Positions 9,801 to 17,643 of a stretch of 64,000 nucleotides of DNA are shown piece after piece (positions within the stretch are counted from its first letter, which is position 1; each line of letters opens with the position of its first letter). The notes below the pieces were generated by a model, which searched no databases, was not told the DNA's origin, and saw only the letters and a program-made list of their open reading frames with translations. Location of the stretch: the NCBI RefSeq assembly GCF_047730165.1, contig NZ_CP159834.1:1550001-1614000 (forward strand), read 5' to 3'. This DNA is from Patiriisocius sp047730165. Lineage in GTDB: Bacteria > Bacteroidota > Bacteroidia > Flavobacteriales > Flavobacteriaceae. The translations under genes and the position numbers were made by a program.

Positions 9801-12643
9801 TATGTGAGACTAGCACACCACCAGATGGTATAGAGTCTTTTGATTTGACTCAGGTCATTGCTCAAATTACAGGAGGAGATACTAATATTTTGATTACTTT
9901 CTTTGAGACTCAAATCGATGCAGATGCTAACGCAAATGTTATTGCAGACCCTACTGCTTTTGAGAACCAGATTAGTAATCCTCAAGATGTTTTTATTAGA
10001 GCAGAAGATTTAACTACAAGTTGTATAGAGACTTCTTTCACTCTTGAAATAAGAGTAGAGAATGCACCTTCGCCGGCGACACCAGACCCATTAGTGGTTT
10101 GTGATGATAATAACGACGGGTATGCCTTTTTCACGTTGACAGATAGGGAAGATGAGATTATTAATAATGAGCCTAATGTGATTCTAAGCTATCATGAAAC
10201 CGTGATAGATGCAGAGAATAGTACGAATGCCTTAGACGTTACAATGGACTACAGTAATATAATCCAATTTATGCAAACGATATTTGTGCGTGCTGTGTAC
10301 AATCCAGTAAACATGGGTAATGGGTGTTATTCGATTGTAAATCTTGATCTTATTGTGATTGACAGTCCAGTTGTTCCTTTGTCTTTAGACGATTTAATTG
10401 CCTGCGATGATGAAGATATGGATGGTTTTTCTATTTTCGATTTAACCCAGCAGAATATAACTATTTACGGAGATCAAGATCCAGATGACTTTACCTTGAC
10501 GTATCATTTAGCAGAAATGGATGCGCTAGATGGTGCTCCTATTATTGCAAGTCCAACGATGTATGAAAATACCTCAAATCCACAGACTATCTGGTATCGA
10601 TTAGACAATAACGATGCAGATAATTTCTGTAGTGCTACTGGGAGTTTTATGTTGCAAGTAGTTGATGGTCCAGAAATTATTGATCTAGATCCTATTACCG
10701 TTTGTGATGATCTAGGACAAGAGAATGATGGGATTACCATCTTTGACCTCACGATCTACGATGATCTTATCGCGAATGGCGTTGCAGGATTAAGTGTCCA
10801 GTATTTCTTAACTCCAGAAGGATCGCAAGCAAATGAAGACCCAATCTCACCAGCAAACGAGCATATGAATGTGGATGATATGGGGAATGCCATTAATCCT
10901 CAAAATATATTTGTTCGAGTATTAGATACAAATTCAGGTTGTGTAGGGTTTACCATTTTAGAATTACGAGTAGCACCCAACCCAGATCCAATTACAGATG
11001 TAACGCTAGAGCTTTGTGATGACACTAACTCAGGCGATGAAGAAGAAATATTTGATCTCACAGAGGCAGAAGCACTTATTATAGGAGGCGCTCCTTGGGA
11101 TGTACAGTATTTTGAGACCTACGAAGACGCGTTTGATATGATGAATGGGATTCCAGATCCTACTATGTATATCAATCCTACAAATCCAGCATCCATTTTT
11201 GTTTTGGTTACTAATAATGATACGGGTTGTTTTGAAATTGTAGCCGTTCAATTAATAGTCAACCCATTACCAGATGACACTGCTGTTTTAACTAGTTTAG
11301 TTGTTTGTGAAACGCCCAATGATGGCGTTGCAGAATTTGATCTAACTTTAAAGAAAGATGAAGCATTAGGTCCAGACCAAGATCCTGCGGACTTCGAGGT
11401 GAGTTATTATGAAACTGCATTAGATGCAGAGATGATGGTCAATCCTATCACGCCTGCAAATATGTATCCTGCGACAATAATACCGGGAATGCCGTTGTTG
11501 ATTTACACAGGAATCACAAACCTAGAAACAGGATGTTATATAGGAGGTGTTCAATTCTTCGAACTTGAAACGAGAGATGGGGCAACAGCAACTACGCCTG
11601 CAGAGCCATACACACTTTGTGATACAGAAGGAGCTAATGATGGTTTTACAGTTTTTGATTTATCAACATTAGATGATGAAATACTAGGTGTTCAAGATCC
11701 TACTATCTACGGAGTGCTTTATTACGAAACGCTCGAGAACGCGTTAGAGGGTATAGACCCAATAACACCAAAAACAAGTTATACAAACATCATTAACCCA
11801 CAAGAGATTTACGCAACCCTTACCAACGCATTATCTGAATGCAGCGAAACGGTAGTTGTAATCTTAAATGTAGAACAGTTGCCTTTCTTTGAGCTGCCAG
11901 AAACATTTAGACTGTGTGTAGATGAGAATGGAAACCCTATACAAGAAGACTCAGGAGAGGAAAGTCCACCAACTTTTGGGATCGATCTCGATGAAAACTT
12001 ATATGTCTTTGAATGGACTTTAGATGGAGCTGTACTTGAAGGGGAGATAGGAAACACTATTACAGCCGTGGCTGGAGGAGTATATCAAGTAACTGCCACA
12101 GAGATTGCAACAGGGTGCAGTGCAACGGCAATGACTACAGTAACCTTATCTGCACCTCCTATCAACTTTAGCGCACGCTTAGTTGACGGAGCGTTCTCCG
12201 GAAGCAATACGGTAGAGGTTGTCACCGAAGGAATAGGGACCTATGAATACAGTATAGGAGATGGCCCATTCCAAGAGAGTGCTATCTTTGAGAATGTAGT
12301 AGCAGGTTCACAAATGATTACTATTAGGGATGTGAATGGTTGTGGAGAAGCAACCTTTAAGTTTGGAGTGATTGATTACGATCGCTTTATGACACCTAAC
12401 GGAGATGGCTTTAATGATACTTGGAACATAGAATCTATTGCGAGTTTTGATCTTACGGCAAATATTTACATCTTTGATAGGTTTGGAAAACTTTTGAAGC
12501 AATTAAGTCCTTTAAATGATCTAGGGTGGGATGGGACCTATAATGGTGCGGCAATGCCATCAAGTGATTACTGGTTCTTAATAGAATATACCGAAGACGA
12601 TACAAGAAAAGAATTCAGAAGTCACTTTACTTTAAAGAGATGA
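6866..12643 (+). CDS. Giant T9SS type B-sorted surface protein, paralogue of the preceding gene with a different head and 12 stalk repeats
   Basis: About 1925 residues from the ATG at 6866. That start gives a clean signal peptide (MKKIITLLCVLFTGVLFAQ); an upstream in-frame TTG at 6848 would spoil it. Residues about 20-300 form a beta-rich head unlike that of the upstream gene, resembling the N-terminal regions (YWAGSG, then GWAVTIIYED) found in DUF3344-like surface proteins. A CARDB-like domain (about 300-415) and a PKD/Ig-like domain (about 415-490) follow. Twelve 85-95-residue modules then lead to the same Ig-like, SprB-like and type B sorting domains as the neighbour. The last 11 modules correspond to modules 4-14 upstream. 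I infer a cell-surface, T9SS-exported adhesin or gliding-related protein whose shared stalk is homogenised with the neighbouring copy while the head is kept separate. Ligand unknown. Confidence 0.85.
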   Translation: MKKIITLLCVLFTGVLFAQQVTLFEQFNGQYDYLAFGNTLNQAENNADQTFCAILDSSSANFTLAAGETLVSAHLYWAGSGPGDFDVTLNGASISATRMFSTIFDPGGQNLEFFAGYANITTLVSLVGNGVYTFSDLTIPDAILQDYCGNRTNFAGWAVTIIYEDTSLTQNQVNLYDGLVSVNQVNTTLSITIDNIEVASNMLSKIGFLAWEGDLNAAMGETLVVEGTPISSPPLNPANNCFNSTNSFTGSSELWNMDLDFYSLEDILMSGDTQIQIDLTSTQDLVLINNIVTVVNSENPDATIVIDNVGVLCDNNDLEIAYTVFNVNSTDVLPAGTPIAFYLDGVLFGQIVTATEIPIGGSEMGSVTFNFAPGSTPVVFTLTAVVDDDGIGNSTVDETNEDNNEFEIVVDLSLQGPNLGPDIFPCDNDIVIIGDDFGPEFTYEWFFNGSLIFGETGPFVTVFNSGTYKVEAFRGICFVEDEIEVTFQPLPTATQPTPLRACDLFPNDGFAIFNLTNKDVEITNGELNTSVTYFLSEQTAIDLMFPIASPANYMNADINFQTIFARLEYSVTGCYDIVELDLIVDFAPEIADPITDFFQCDNDEDFVETFDLTLKDDEIENGLVDVFTTYYDTLADAETGMNSIPNPTTYTSGSNEIFVVVENNLGCQTIGSFILILGVVPEYDVPLPFEQCDFESDGIEFFDLNESNEQIVDEAIGLSVAYFGNMMDAENATNPLTLPYQSMGAETVWVRIEDDITGCYGVEIMELILVPLPAICEPDPLVYCDTDNDGIGEFTLTDADDQIRCGDPSGNLVVTYHETQGGANANTNALDSPYLNIVPFSQIVFARISDLATGCYDTVAFELIVGDSPVINAPDPILLCDDDGDGIEIFDLTSAASQILAGLTGGPYVVEYFETQPNADSGTNPIVNEMVYPNQPSLGSPQIIYIVVTDTTNGCSSQTTLELQVNLMPAITAPDPLILCETSTPPDGIESFDLTQVIAQITGGDTNILITFFETQIDADANANVIADPTAFENQISNPQDVFIRAEDLTTSCIETSFTLEIRVENAPSPATPDPLVVCDDNNDGYAFFTLTDREDEIINNEPNVILSYHETVIDAENSTNALDVTMDYSNIIQFMQTIFVRAVYNPVNMGNGCYSIVNLDLIVIDSPVVPLSLDDLIACDDEDMDGFSIFDLTQQNITIYGDQDPDDFTLTYHLAEMDALDGAPIIASPTMYENTSNPQTIWYRLDNNDADNFCSATGSFMLQVVDGPEIIDLDPITVCDDLGQENDGITIFDLTIYDDLIANGVAGLSVQYFLTPEGSQANEDPISPANEHMNVDDMGNAINPQNIFVRVLDTNSGCVGFTILELRVAPNPDPITDVTLELCDDTNSGDEEEIFDLTEAEALIIGGAPWDVQYFETYEDAFDMMNGIPDPTMYINPTNPASIFVLVTNNDTGCFEIVAVQLIVNPLPDDTAVLTSLVVCETPNDGVAEFDLTLKKDEALGPDQDPADFEVSYYETALDAEMMVNPITPANMYPATIIPGMPLLIYTGITNLETGCYIGGVQFFELETRDGATATTPAEPYTLCDTEGANDGFTVFDLSTLDDEILGVQDPTIYGVLYYETLENALEGIDPITPKTSYTNIINPQEIYATLTNALSECSETVVVILNVEQLPFFELPETFRLCVDENGNPIQEDSGEESPPTFGIDLDENLYVFEWTLDGAVLEGEIGNTITAVAGGVYQVTATEIATGCSATAMTTVTLSAPPINFSARLVDGAFSGSNTVEVVTEGIGTYEYSIGDGPFQESAIFENVVAGSQMITIRDVNGCGEATFKFGVIDYDRFMTPNGDGFNDTWNIESIASFDLTANIYIFDRFGKLLKQLSPLNDLGWDGTYNGAAMPSSDYWFLIEYTEDDTRKEFRSHFTLKR
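8635..12641 (+). repeat. 4-kb direct repeat, copy 2
   Basis: Partner of 2741-6747. It contains the alternative versions of the three divergent patches (about 8996-9034, 9251-9361 and 10100-10339). The patch modules here share wording that copy 1 lacks at the same places (FTLTD, YHET, NALD). This suggests they came from other modules rather than from point mutation. Confidence 0.9.
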
Positions 12644-12662
12644 GTCTTCTTATAAAGAAGAA

Positions 12663-12694
12663 AAGCCGTTCCCGCTTTAAAGTGGGGACGGCTT
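12663..12694. terminator. Bidirectional hairpin terminator between convergent genes
   Basis: A 13-bp stem (12663-12675 with 12682-12694, two G-T pairs) with a TTTAAA loop lies between the TGA of the giant gene and the end of the minus-strand porin gene. The plus-strand T tract is short; the minus-strand side reads TTTTCTTC. It probably serves both transcripts. Confidence 0.7.
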
Positions 12695-12716
12695 TATGAT
12701 GTGACAAAGTTTTATG

Positions 12717-14228
12717 TTAGAGATTGAATCCTACAGTGAACAGGATATTGTTCTCTATGCGCTCAGTGGCTATATCGTTTGCTAGGCCATTATAAACTAC
12801 TTGAGAGTTCGATTGCTCTGCAAAAGAATAACCGATATCGAAAGTGTAGTTTCCGAAGTTATAACCAAAACCTAATGAAAAACCACTAAGGTCATCAAGT
12901 TCCGTTTTATCCTTATATGGGCTTTCTTCAAAACGAGTCCCAGCTCTAAATCTCATGTTGTTATAGCGATATTCTCCCCCTAACTTATAAGTAGCCGCGG
13001 TGGTCAAGTTATTTGATATTTCAGAATTAAGCGTTTGAAATGGTGTTTTATTATTAAGAATCTCTAAAGAAATATTTGAATAATCTTTCACAGCATAGTC
13101 AAAACTGATCAGACCCTTTTTACCAAAAACATAAGCAGCTCCCACTTGTAACTTTCCGGGAGTTTTTAATTGATGTGTTTGAAAAACATTTACAACTCCA
13201 GGGTCTAGTCGTAAGTCACGATCTTCAAGATCTGAAACAGTACCAAGAAATTGTGTTGTTTCTTCAGATATCTCATACCAAGTTGGAGTTTCATAGCTAA
13301 TACCTATTCTCATATTGTTTTTGATTTTGGCGATAGCTCCTAGTTGAGCAGAAAAGCCACTTCCCAGCGAAATTAAATTTTCCTCAAATAAAACAAAATC
13401 TACAGTTGCGTTTGTCTCATTGTTATTTTCTTGAAACGTTTTTCGTTCGCGATATTCAATCGTATGAGAGTTTAGGTTGATGCCAAAATATAGATTTTCT
13501 GTATATTGCGCTCCTATATTTAGGGTATACTTGCCGCTATAGCCAGAAGTTTGTTGTGTATACTCTTGATCAAAACTACTTCCATTTACCGCATTGAGAT
13601 AAGAGGTGTTAGAAGGGACATCCTCAACTGGGTCAATTAAAAACCCTTGAAACCCTAGAAATGCATTTTGGGCAGCAACACCTTCAGTTTCTCCTAAGAA
13701 CGAATATAATTCTGTAATGGTCTCAACGCCCTGTAGCTGCAATAATTCGAGCGGAATTCCTTGTGCTGCGTTTAAGAAAAAGTTTGAAATAGATGTGTTG
13801 CTTAATCCATTAGCTGTTAGAAAATTGTCATAATTATTTGTATTGTCAAAATTGAGGCCAATAGTAAATTTTTTCCAAGGTGAGTTTTCGTCTTGGTGAT
13901 TAAAAACAAAAACACCACCTGCTTGATTAAGTGCGGCGTCTGTTTCAATGCCTCGAGCTAGCGTATTTCCGTAGAAAGTATCATTTGATTTATCTAAAAT
14001 GCCTAGCGTAACCGAGCCACTGCCAGATAAAAAAACGGCGCTACTTGCCGGATTGATTCCTACAGAAGTTAAATCACCGCCAAGAGCTGTGAAGGCACCG
14101 CTCATAGCGAGATATCTCGCAGTGCCAATAGGTTCATCGGTGCTTGATCTTACTACATCTTGTACGTTTTGGGCATTAGATAAACCCACGACTAGAAGTG
14201 TCGTGAGTATTAATATATTCTTTTTCAT
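12717..14228 (-). CDS. Outer-membrane protein of the OmpP1/FadL type
   Basis: A 503-residue protein with a signal peptide (about 1-19, ending SNAQ). The mature N-terminus (DEPIGTARYLAMSGAFTALGGD, then VGINPASSAVF) is typical of the OmpP1/FadL/TodX-like beta-barrels of Bacteroidota, often labelled hemin receptor or transport protein. Alternating beta-strand stretches fill the rest, and the chain ends in an aromatic strand (NILFTVGFNL), as outer-membrane barrels do. FadL relatives move hydrophobic molecules across the outer membrane, but the substrate here cannot be read from sequence. The gene lies 17 bases downstream of the lipoprotein gene on the same strand, so the two are probably co-transcribed. 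Confidence 0.75.
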   Translation of the reverse strand: MKKNILILTTLLVVGLSNAQNVQDVVRSSTDEPIGTARYLAMSGAFTALGGDLTSVGINPASSAVFLSGSGSVTLGILDKSNDTFYGNTLARGIETDAALNQAGGVFVFNHQDENSPWKKFTIGLNFDNTNNYDNFLTANGLSNTSISNFFLNAAQGIPLELLQLQGVETITELYSFLGETEGVAAQNAFLGFQGFLIDPVEDVPSNTSYLNAVNGSSFDQEYTQQTSGYSGKYTLNIGAQYTENLYFGINLNSHTIEYRERKTFQENNNETNATVDFVLFEENLISLGSGFSAQLGAIAKIKNNMRIGISYETPTWYEISEETTQFLGTVSDLEDRDLRLDPGVVNVFQTHQLKTPGKLQVGAAYVFGKKGLISFDYAVKDYSNISLEILNNKTPFQTLNSEISNNLTTAATYKLGGEYRYNNMRFRAGTRFEESPYKDKTELDDLSGFSLGFGYNFGNYTFDIGYSFAEQSNSQVVYNGLANDIATERIENNILFTVGFNL

Positions 14229-14245
14229 ATTATCTTGCTTAATTA

Positions 14246-15292
14246 TTATTGTCCGCCACCTCGTTTTGAAGTGCCGCCAGATCTTCCAGAAGAGCTTCTA
14301 CTGCTGCTACTCGATCTTGAGACTCCGCCACTTTTAGAGCTGCTGCTTGGGCGTGAAGGTCGCGTCGTTGGTCTTGTGCTTGAAGGCTTAGATCTTACAG
14401 AAGGTTTTGAAGTGCTTGGTCTAGTGCTTGAAGGACGCGTGCTGGAGGGTTTCATTCTTGACGTGTTCAGTCTCGTTCTAGTGCTATTTGGTCGCTCTGT
14501 TGACATTCTTGTTGACCTTGAGTTACGCGTCGCGTTGTCACGTCTGTTAGACAGCGTATTTCTATTATTTGAACGCCCTTGAGTTCTGCCTAAATTTCCT
14601 GTATTCCTTCTTGAAGCATAATCATAGTTAGAACGCCCACTATAATTATCTCTTACGCCTTGGTACGCATACCCATTACCGAAACCTCCATTGCCATATG
14701 GGTTGTTGTAGCAATATGGATTCCCATAATAACCACCGTAGCCCCAGAATGGATTGTAGCCATAACCATAATAACCACCATAAAAAGGACTCCATACGCC
14801 ATATCCAAAACCTATAGCCCAGCCTGGTCTAAAGAAGTAATTGTTGTAGCCCCAGTAATTATAATATCCGTAATTCCAATAGTTATAATTTCCCCAGCCG
14901 TTGTTATATACATTTATAGTAGCTTCTGTATCGTTCTCTCCCCAAGCTCCATAGCCTTCGTCATACTCTTGCGAAACCACATATCCGTCCTCATCTAATG
15001 TTTCATAGGAAGAGTATGCTTCTACATCTGTAAAAACAACGTCTTCTTCTTCTTCTTCTTTCGCGAGTGCTTCAATATTTTGAGCCTTTGTTTTAAAATA
15101 TTGTTGGTAGTAACTGTTTTTATTTTCAGAAACGACTACCTCTTCTTCTTCTGTTGAAGTATCGCTGCCGTAAATGCCATCTTCCATTCTTGTAGTGTTG
15201 TTGTAGGTTCCACAAGAAGCTAAAAGTAAAATAGTTAAGAGCGCTGCGAGGCCTTTTAAATTGTTCTGTAAGAGCGAGTATAATGGTTTCAT
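14246..15292 (-). CDS. Low-complexity lipoprotein with acidic, aromatic/glycine and basic tail regions
   Basis: A 348-residue predicted lipoprotein: hydrophobic N-terminus and lipobox LLLASC with Cys27 as lipidation site. It has three contrasting parts. Residues about 40-125 are acidic (EEEEVVV, KEEEEEDVVF). Residues about 125-215 are almost only Gly, Tyr, Asn, Trp and Phe. Residues about 215-348 are Arg/Ser/Thr/Pro-rich and strongly basic (repeats of PSSTRPSSTRPS, a Ser run, then SKRGGGQ). I recognise no catalytic domain. It may be a surface- or periplasm-facing structural or binding protein; function is unknown. It lies upstream of and probably co-transcribed with the FadL-like gene, and diverges from proS. 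Confidence 0.65.
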   Translation of the reverse strand: MKPLYSLLQNNLKGLAALLTILLLASCGTYNNTTRMEDGIYGSDTSTEEEEVVVSENKNSYYQQYFKTKAQNIEALAKEEEEEDVVFTDVEAYSSYETLDEDGYVVSQEYDEGYGAWGENDTEATINVYNNGWGNYNYWNYGYYNYWGYNNYFFRPGWAIGFGYGVWSPFYGGYYGYGYNPFWGYGGYYGNPYCYNNPYGNGGFGNGYAYQGVRDNYSGRSNYDYASRRNTGNLGRTQGRSNNRNTLSNRRDNATRNSRSTRMSTERPNSTRTRLNTSRMKPSSTRPSSTRPSTSKPSVRSKPSSTRPTTRPSRPSSSSKSGGVSRSSSSSRSSSGRSGGTSKRGGGQ

Positions 15293-15393
15293 AACTTTGT
15301 TTATTTAATTGTTCGGCAGTATAAAAATAGGTAGTTTTGCCGAGAACTATGTACATTTAACTTAATCACAACATTTGTGCCAATATACTGACT

Positions 15394-16866
15394 ATGGGTA
15401 AGAATTTAACGACAAGAGAAGAAGATTATTCAAAATGGTACAACGAGCTGGTTATCAAGGCAGATCTCGCTGAAAATTCTGGGGTGAGAGGCTGTATGGT
15501 AATTAAGCCATATGGATATGCTATCTGGGAAGCAATGCAGGCGCAGCTGGATAAAATGTTTAAGGAAACGGGTCACCAAAACGCGTATTTTCCACTCTTT
15601 ATTCCGAAGTCATATTTCAGCAAGGAAGCGAGTCATGTGGATGGTTTTGCAAAAGAATGTGCTGTAGTTACTCATTACAGATTAAAAACTGCGGAGGATG
15701 GGAGCATTGTGGTTGACGAAGATGCAAAACTCGAAGAAGAACTTATCGTTCGTCCAACTAGTGAAACTATTATTTGGGACACATACAGAAAATGGGTGCA
15801 GTCGTACCGTGATTTACCATTGTTGATTAATCAATGGGCAAATGTGGTGCGATGGGAAATGCGAACGCGTTTATTTTTGCGTACCGCAGAGTTTTTATGG
15901 CAAGAAGGCCATACTGCACACGCTACTAAAAATGAAGCAGTAGCAGAGGCAGAGCAAATGATGAACGTGTATGCAGAATTTGTTGAAGATTATATGGCTG
16001 TACCAGTTGTGAAGGGTATAAAGACCGAAAGCGAGCGATTTGCAGGAGCTTTAGAGACATATTGTATAGAAGCATTGATGCAAGATGGAAAAGCCTTACA
16101 GGCGGGTACATCTCATTTTTTAGGTCAGAATTTTGCGAAAGCTTTTGATGTAAAGTTTGCGACTAAAGAAGGAAAACAAGAATACGTCTGGGCAACATCT
16201 TGGGGAGTGTCTACACGATTGATGGGAGCGCTTGTGATGACACATAGTGATGATAAAGGATTGGTGTTGCCTCCTAAGCTAGCGCCATATCAAGTAGTAA
16301 TTGTCCCTATATATAGAAACGACGAGCAGTTTGATGCAGTAAGTGAGGTGGCAAATAAATTGATGGCTGAATTGCGATCTAAAGGAATACGGGTAAAATT
16401 TGATAATAGAGACACGTACAAGCCGGGTTGGAAATTTAATGAGTACGAACTAAAAGGCGTTCCTGTACGAGTTGCAATTGGTCCTAAAGATTTAGAAAAT
16501 GGAACTTTTGAAGTAGCAAGAAGAGATACTTTAACAAAAGAAGTGATGTCTAAAGAGGTGATCATCGATCGTGTAGTTGGTTTGATGGACGAGATTCAAA
16601 ACAACTTATTTGCCAAGGCAATCGATCATAGAACGACACACACGACTGAGGTTGAGACCTATGAAGAATTTAAAAAGCTTTTAGAGGAGAAAGGTGGTTT
16701 CTTTTCGGCGCATTGGGATGGTACTAGTGAAACAGAGGAGAAGATTAAAAAAGAAACAAAAGCGACCATAAGATGTATTCCTCTTGATGACAACAATGCT
16801 TCGGGAAGGTGTATGGTTACTGGGAATCCGAGTGTGAGGCGTGTGCTTTTTGCGAAGGCTTATTAA
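15394..16866 (+). CDS. proS: Prolyl-tRNA synthetase (archaeal/eukaryotic-type, no editing insertion)
   Basis: A 490-residue class II synthetase that charges tRNA-Pro with proline in the cytoplasm. Visible motifs include the motif 2 region (RPTSETIIWDTY, then RWEMRTRLFLRTAEFLWQEG), the catalytic core near GTSHFLGQNFAKAF, and an anticodon-binding domain from about residue 305. The C-terminal extension contains GRCMVTGNPSVRRVLFAKAY, ending in the conserved Tyr. The length and lack of an inserted editing domain match the short ProS type usual in Bacteroidota. ATG start, and no SD-like sequence is evident. Confidence 0.96.
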   Translation: MGKNLTTREEDYSKWYNELVIKADLAENSGVRGCMVIKPYGYAIWEAMQAQLDKMFKETGHQNAYFPLFIPKSYFSKEASHVDGFAKECAVVTHYRLKTAEDGSIVVDEDAKLEEELIVRPTSETIIWDTYRKWVQSYRDLPLLINQWANVVRWEMRTRLFLRTAEFLWQEGHTAHATKNEAVAEAEQMMNVYAEFVEDYMAVPVVKGIKTESERFAGALETYCIEALMQDGKALQAGTSHFLGQNFAKAFDVKFATKEGKQEYVWATSWGVSTRLMGALVMTHSDDKGLVLPPKLAPYQVVIVPIYRNDEQFDAVSEVANKLMAELRSKGIRVKFDNRDTYKPGWKFNEYELKGVPVRVAIGPKDLENGTFEVARRDTLTKEVMSKEVIIDRVVGLMDEIQNNLFAKAIDHRTTHTTEVETYEEFKKLLEEKGGFFSAHWDGTSETEEKIKKETKATIRCIPLDDNNASGRCMVTGNPSVRRVLFAKAY

Positions 16867-16892
16867 AAAAAACAAAAAAACTTTAACTAGCA

Positions 16893-16923
16893 TTTGCATC
16901 ATTGAAGATAAGTTGTATCTTTG
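16893..16923 (+). promoter_or_regulatory. Bacteroidota-type promoter for tRNA-Glu and rpsT
   Basis: A TTTG element at 16893-16896 is followed after 19 bases by TATCTTTG (16916-16923). This matches the Bacteroidota sigma-70 consensus TTTG-N17-23-TAnnTTTG. It lies 20 bases upstream of the tRNA. Confidence 0.8.
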
Positions 16924-16942
16924 CCACCGCAAATAAACAAAT

Positions 16943-17014
16943 GGTCCGTTCGTCTAGGGGTTAGGACGCATGGTTTTCATCCATGTAACAGGGGTTCGAT
17001 TCCCCTACGGACTA
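16943..17014 (+). tRNA. tRNA-Glu (anticodon TTC)
   Basis: The cloverleaf can be drawn: a 7-bp acceptor stem (GGTCCGT with ACGGACT, one G-T pair), an anticodon stem CATGG/CCATG around loop TTTTCAT giving anticodon TTC, and a T arm GGGG-TTCGATT-CCCC. The discriminator base is A. CCA is not encoded. It shares the promoter just upstream and is probably co-transcribed with rpsT, which starts 21 bases later. Confidence 0.95.
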
Positions 17015-17035
17015 CAAAAGTAAAACAAAAATAGA

Positions 17036-17287
17036 ATGGCAAATCATAAGTCAGCATTAAAGAGAATTAGAAACAGTGAAACGAAAAGACTTCGTAACCG
17101 TTACCAGCATAAAACTGCGCGTAACATGATGAAGCGTTTTCAAGATCTAACGGACAAGAAAGAAGCTGAAAAAATGCTTTCTTCTGTATACGGTGTGATT
17201 GATAAGTTAGCTAAGAAAAATATTATTCATTCGAATAAGGCAGCTAATCTTAAATCAAACATGGCTAGTCATATTACGGCTTTATAG
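17036..17287 (+). CDS. rpsT: 30S ribosomal protein S20
   Basis: An 83-residue basic helical protein that binds 16S rRNA in the small subunit. The N-terminus MANHKSALKRIRNSETKR and the following helices (RNMMKRF, then SSVYGVIDKLAKKNIIHSNKAAN) are typical of S20. It follows the tRNA-Glu gene with a 21-base gap and ends just before a strong terminator. The last codon and stop begin a sequence that is repeated at 17465. Confidence 0.97.
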   Translation: MANHKSALKRIRNSETKRLRNRYQHKTARNMMKRFQDLTDKKEAEKMLSSVYGVIDKLAKKNIIHSNKAANLKSNMASHITAL

Positions 17288-17306
17288 TCTGTTTTACAAG
17301 CTTATT

Positions 17307-17340
17307 AAAAACTCCTTCAGGAAACTGGGGGAGTTTTTTT
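17307..17340 (+). terminator. Rho-independent terminator of rpsT
   Basis: A 14-bp stem (17307-17320 with 17325-17338, two G-T pairs) is closed by a GAAA tetraloop and ends in a T tract to 17340. It lies 20 bases after the rpsT stop. The equivalent hairpin in copy B (about 17490-17522) has lost several pairs. Confidence 0.85.
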
Positions 17341-17359
17341 ATGGGAAAATAGTAGGTTC

Positions 17360-17449
17360 TTAAGGAATGAGTGAGGAGTAATCCCCTTCGTGACGCGCAA
17401 TGTCTCTGACGATGGAGTAAGCAATATGGCGAAATTCTGGACTACAGTT
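17360..17449 (-). pseudogene. Relic of a coaD 3' end
   Basis: Read on the minus strand, this gives NCSPEFRHIAYSIVRDIA followed by RHEGDYSSLIP and a stop. It lines up with the end of the intact coaD next door (ICSPEFSHISSSIVRDIA, RHDGDYSSLTP). A TAG sits in frame immediately upstream (17450-17452), and no further coaD homology continues. It is a leftover of a duplication, not a working gene. Confidence 0.8.
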
Positions 17450-17464
17450 CTATGAATACGTTAT

Positions 17465-17643
17465 TTTATAGTCTGTTTTAGAAGCTTATTAAAACATCTT
17501 TCAGGAAGCTGGAGGAGCTTTCTTATGGTCAAATAGTAAGTCTTTAAGGAGTTAGTGAGGAGTAATCCCCATCGTGACGCGCAATGTCTCTTACGATGGA
17601 GGAAGAAATATGAGAAAATTCTGGACTGCAAATTAAGAATACG
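17465..17643. repeat. Tandem duplication copy B (degenerate terminator and functional coaD 3' end)
   Basis: Second copy of the unit at 17281-17460, offset 183-184 bases. Its right half is the real 3' end of coaD. Its left half repeats the sequence after rpsT, including a weakened hairpin that may still act as the minus-strand terminator of coaD. Confidence 0.85.

Larger units (their letters stand above)
17281..17460. repeat. Tandem duplication copy A (end of rpsT, terminator and coaD 3'-end relic)
   Basis: This 180-base stretch matches 17465-17643 along its whole length, with many substitutions and one or two small indels. The shared landmarks, in order, are TTTATAGTCTGTTTTA, CTTATTAAAA, the terminator hairpin, GTGAGGAGTAATCCCC, GTGACGCGCAATGTCTCT and ATTCTGGACT. 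Copy A holds the intact terminator but only a broken coaD end. Confidence 0.85.

Noticed and set aside
2741..12641. Diversity-generating retroelement or CRISPR array as explanation of the repeats and patches
   Set aside because: No reverse transcriptase, template/variable repeat pair or spacer-like array is present. The patches include silent and length changes across module segments and fit recombination better.
14235..14582. Plus-strand open frame rich in Leu, Glu and Gly opposite the lipoprotein gene
   Set aside because: Its composition is the mirror of the Arg/Ser/Pro codon repeats on the minus strand. It has no independent gene features.
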